Part shown: positions 33,599 to 35,697 of the stretch, piece by piece
Position numbering within the stretch: the stretch's first letter is position 1
Layout: each line of letters starts with the position of its first letter
Assembly (NCBI GenBank): GCA_949291575.1
Contig: CASEWH010000014.1
Coordinates: 1-35,697, forward strand
From: an uncultured bacterium
GTDB lineage: Bacteria; Bacillota_I; Bacilli_A; RF39; UBA660
DNA length: 35,697 nucleotides
Reading direction: 5' to 3'
The notes under the pieces: generated by a model
Seen by the model: the letters and a program-made list of their open reading frames with translations, nothing else
The model's database searches: none
What the model was told of the DNA's origin: nothing
Translations under genes and position numbers: made by a program

Positions 33599-34224
33599 TA
33601 TTTAAGAGCCTCCTCTATCTTTTTAATAGCTTCACTAGTAAAGACTACGACATCAGAGTTAACTAAGTCTAATACATTTAATTCATTAGCTGCTATTAAG
33701 GCAACACTAGGAATATTTCTAGATGCTAATATTACATTTTCTGTGAAGTCTTCTACTACGAATAGTACTTTTTTATCAGCTATTTTTAATGTATTTAATA
33801 ATGTAATCATTTCTTTTGTTTTTGGAGTAGTAAATGATAACTCTTCCATAACGATTACTTCATTATCATTAAACTTATGACTTAAAGCACTCTTTAATGC
33901 TAATCTTCTTTCTTTACGATTTTGTTTCTTACTGTAATCTCTTGGTACTGGAGTTCCATATCTTCCTCCACCTACCCATTGTACAGCTCTAATTGAACCT
34001 TGACGTGCATGTCCAGTTCCTTTTTGTCTCCAAGGTTTACGTCCTCCACCGCTAACTTCTGAACGGTTTTTAGTAGAGTGTGTTCCTTGTCTTAATGATG
34101 CTCTTGCTAAAATAATTGCATCATATAATACTTTATCATTTGGGGTAATAGAAAATATTTCTTCATTTAATTTTAATTCATTTACTTTTTCACCTTTAAG
34201 ATTTAAAAGATCTATCTTTTTCAT
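33598..34224 (-). CDS. rplD: 50S ribosomal protein L4
   Basis: 208 residues. The start is ATG 34224; the in-frame GTG at 34242 is rejected since the ribosome site AAAGGAGG lies between them. The long tunnel loop is seen at KNRSEVSGGGRKPWRQKGTG and the following ARQGSIRAVQWVGGG. In gamma-proteobacteria L4 represses its own operon through the S10 leader; a structured leader exists upstream here, but a link is only inferred. Confidence 0.97.
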   Translation of the reverse strand: MKKIDLLNLKGEKVNELKLNEEIFSITPNDKVLYDAIILARASLRQGTHSTKNRSEVSGGGRKPWRQKGTGHARQGSIRAVQWVGGGRYGTPVPRDYSKKQNRKERRLALKSALSHKFNDNEVIVMEELSFTTPKTKEMITLLNTLKIADKKVLFVVEDFTENVILASRNIPSVALIAANELNVLDLVNSDVVVFTSEAIKKIEEALK

Positions 34225-34277
34225 ACTTTTTCCTCCTTTCACTACATAACATAATTTTATTTAAACTGTAGTGATGA

Positions 34278-35045
34278 TTATTCGTTTGTTGTTTCTGTTG
34301 ACTCAGTAGTTGCAGCTTCTACTACTTCTTCAGTATTAGTATTTTCTTCTACTTCAGTAGTAACTTCAGCTTCTTTCATCTCTTCATAAGTGATTAAGTC
34401 TTTAGCAGTATTTTTCTTACCTGGCTTCTTAACAGCTGTTTTAATTACTACTAGCCCTTCTTTTGGTCCAGGCACATTACCTTTAATTAAAATTACATTA
34501 TTTTCTAAGTCTACTGCTACTACTTCTAAGTTTTGAACAGTAGAGTTTACATTACCCATTTGTCCTGGTAATTTCTTACCTTTTAATACGTGCATTGGTC
34601 TCATTGTTCCAAGAGATCCTACTCCACGATGATATTGTGAACCATGTCCCATAGGTCCACGGCTCCCGTTGTGACGTTTAATTACACCTTGGAAACCTTT
34701 TCCTTTGCTAACTCCACTAACGTCTACAATTTCACCAGCAACAAACGTGCTAGCATCTAATACTTGTCCTAAAGTGTAATCAGCTACATTTACGCCTTTT
34801 ATTTCTCTTAAGAAGCGCTTAGGTTCAGTATTAGCTTTAGTGGTATGACCCATCTTTGGTTTGTTACTTAGTTTTTCTCTAACTGTTTTATAACCTAATT
34901 GAATTGCTTCATAACCATCTGTTTCATTAGTTTTGATTTGTGTAACAACATTAGGTTCAACTTCTACAACAGTTACAGGAATAAGCTTACCATCAGTAGT
35001 GAATACTTGAGTCATTCCTTTTTTTGTACCTAAGATTCCTTTCAT
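34278..35045 (-). CDS. rplC: 50S ribosomal protein L3 with acidic C-terminal extension
   Basis: 255 residues. ATG 35045 is chosen, 8 nt after AGGAGG, giving the family start [15 protein letters not shown]. The core contains [19 protein letters not shown] and ends near KKPGKK at about residue 211. Beyond this lies a tail of about 40 residues rich in Glu and Thr (for example [20 protein letters not shown]), absent from usual L3 proteins of about 209 residues. The tail is in frame and followed by a normal intergenic gap, so it is not a frameshift artefact on sight. Confidence 0.96.
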   Translation of the reverse strand: MKGILGTKKGMTQVFTTDGKLIPVTVVEVEPNVVTQIKTNETDGYEAIQLGYKTVREKLSNKPKMGHTTKANTEPKRFLREIKGVNVADYTLGQVLDASTFVAGEIVDVSGVSKGKGFQGVIKRHNGSRGPMGHGSQYHRGVGSLGTMRPMHVLKGKKLPGQMGNVNSTVQNLEVVAVDLENNVILIKGNVPGPKEGLVVIKTAVKKPGKKNTAKDLITYEEMKEAEVTTEVEENTNTEEVVEAATTESTETTNE

Positions 35046-35062
35046 TTTCATTTCCTCCTATT

Positions 35063-35374
35063 TTAGATTGTTTTGATTTTGATATCGACACCACTTGGTA
35101 AATCAAGATGTGCTAATGCATCAATCGTTTCTTTACTTGGGCTTTTAATGTCAATTAATCTCTTGTGTGTTCTTCTTTCGAATTGTTCACGACTATCTTT
35201 ATATTTGTGAACAGCTCTTAAAATTGTGAATTTCTCAATTTCTGTTGGTAGAGGTACAGGTCCAACTATATCTCCTCCAGTTCTTTTGATTGTTTCAACA
35301 ATTTTAGTTACAGCATTGTCAAGTATCTTATGATCATATGCTTTTAACTTAATACGAATCTTTTGTGTTGACAC
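35063..35374 (-). CDS. rpsJ: 30S ribosomal protein S10
   Basis: 103 residues with GTG start, behind GGGAGG at about 10 nt. It begins (M)[18 protein letters not shown] and has [24 protein letters not shown] in parts and the end [13 protein letters not shown]10 serves in the small subunit head and, in other bacteria, in NusB-dependent antitermination. It is the first gene of the 29-gene cluster and follows a structured leader of about 118 nt. Confidence 0.98.
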   Translation of the reverse strand: MSTQKIRIKLKAYDHKILDNAVTKIVETIKRTGGDIVGPVPLPTEIEKFTILRAVHKYKDSREQFERRTHKRLIDIKSPSKETIDALAHLDLPSGVDIKIKTI

Positions 35375-35493
35375 TATTTACGTCCTCCCTTCGCCTATAT
35401 CTAGTATAGACTTGCTCCGTGTGAATAACCCGATAGCTGATTAACAACTTAACCTGGCGTATCGACAACCTCCCACATCTAAGCAGTCACACG
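35375..35493 (-). promoter_or_regulatory. Structured leader of the S10 operon
   Basis: The predicted transcript starts at about 35493, exactly at a 7-bp closing stem CGTGTGA/TCACACG (35487-35493 with 35418-35424). Within it GC-richer stretches (GTGGGAGG, ACGCCAGG, CTATCGGG) suggest further helices. A second hairpin CTATA-CTAGA-TATAG follows just before the ribosome site. The length and place fit an autoregulatory ribosomal protein leader (L4-type in other bacteria); which protein binds is unknown. Confidence 0.6.
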
Positions 35494-35499
35494 TAATTA

Positions 35500-35528
35500 A
35501 TATTATCATAGAAATCCTTGAAATACAA
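35500..35528 (-). promoter_or_regulatory. Promoter of the S10-spc-alpha cluster
   Basis: TTGTAT (35523-35528), 17-bp spacer, TAATAT (35500-35505) with a TGA extended -10 on minus. It is the only clear promoter I saw for the cluster; internal ones cannot be excluded. Confidence 0.7.
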
Positions 35529-35559
35529 GCATTTTTTGAAAGTTTTTATATAATTTTGT

Positions 35560-35673
35560 GATTTTTCAGTAAATATTTGACTTAATTATGTAGTTAATTT
35601 TCAGAGAAAATTTTACATCATATTATCATAATACTAAAAACATATTATAGTCATTTTTCAGTGATTATTTTAC
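35560..35673. repeat. Three degenerate ~22-bp direct repeats upstream of the S10 promoter
   Basis: Copies at 35560-35581, 35596-35616 and 35652-35673 share ATTTTTCAG, a 5-bp variable A/T part and ATTTTAC or ATTTGAC on plus. They lie 32 to 145 bp upstream of the promoter -35 in a gene-free AT-rich stretch (35529-35697) in which nothing else was recognised. Confidence 0.6.
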
Positions 35674-35697
35674 ATTATTCATGTTGCGTTATTTCAA

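Noticed and set aside
35560-35673. The three upstream repeats as plus-strand promoters, since they end in TTTAC or TTGAC.
   Set aside because: No suitable -10 lies 16-18 bp downstream of any copy and there is no plus-strand gene.
1-35697. Recoding of TGA as Trp, as in Mycoplasma.
   Set aside because: femX2 and secY end at TGA in the expected place and Trp is encoded by TGG, so the standard code is used.

Overview
The window is AT-rich, uses TGA as an ordinary stop, has strong Shine-Dalgarno sites and Bacillota-type T-box leaders. It carries the complete S10-spc-alpha ribosomal protein cluster except rpmD, a MurJ-like flippase with four FemABX-type peptidoglycan transferases, and a Cse60-like small protein. 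I infer a low-GC Bacillota of the class Bacilli, perhaps an uncultured gut lineage near the Mollicutes but keeping a cell wall. No rRNA, tRNA, CRISPR array or insertion sequence was recognised.

Layout. 1-88: start of trmB (minus). 175-780: two small genes, one Asn/Met-rich coiled-coil and one unknown, converging on terminators. 870-11091: cell-envelope region. femX1-femX2 run rightward. A leftward operon reads murJ, femX3, nucleotidyltransferase, HIT protein, S66 LD-carboxypeptidase, followed by a separately promoted DUF4143 ATPase. femX4 diverges from murJ with nearly abutting promoters. 11108-11450: a compact locus with a 27-residue hydrophobic peptide on minus and an overlapping antisense RNA on plus, arranged like a type I toxin-antitoxin. 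11553-15390: pheS-pheT behind a T-box (TTC specifier). 15415-16440: an unknown gene, a second copy of the antisense RNA without its peptide, and a cse60-like gene. 16538-19544: a small membrane protein gene overlapping leuS, behind a T-box (CTT specifier). 19545-21138: a TPR protein whose C-terminus resembles BECR-fold nucleases, and a two-TM protein.

21148-21255: an independently promoted, multi-hairpin RNA directly downstream of rplQ. 21294-35493: rpsJ-rplC-rplD-rplW-rplB-rpsS-rplV-rpsC-rplP-rpmC-rpsQ-rplN-rplX-rplE-rpsN-rpsH-rplF-rplR-rpsE-rplO-secY-adk-map-infA-rpmJ-rpsM-rpsK-rpoA-rplQ, all leftward with tight spacing, from one clear promoter followed by a structured leader. 35529-35697: non-coding, AT-rich, with three copies of a ~22-bp degenerate repeat.

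The best candidates for something undescribed are the peptide/antisense-RNA locus with its orphan relative about 5 kb away, the RNA element after rplQ, the TPR-nuclease-like protein, and the four-gene FemX set around a flippase.
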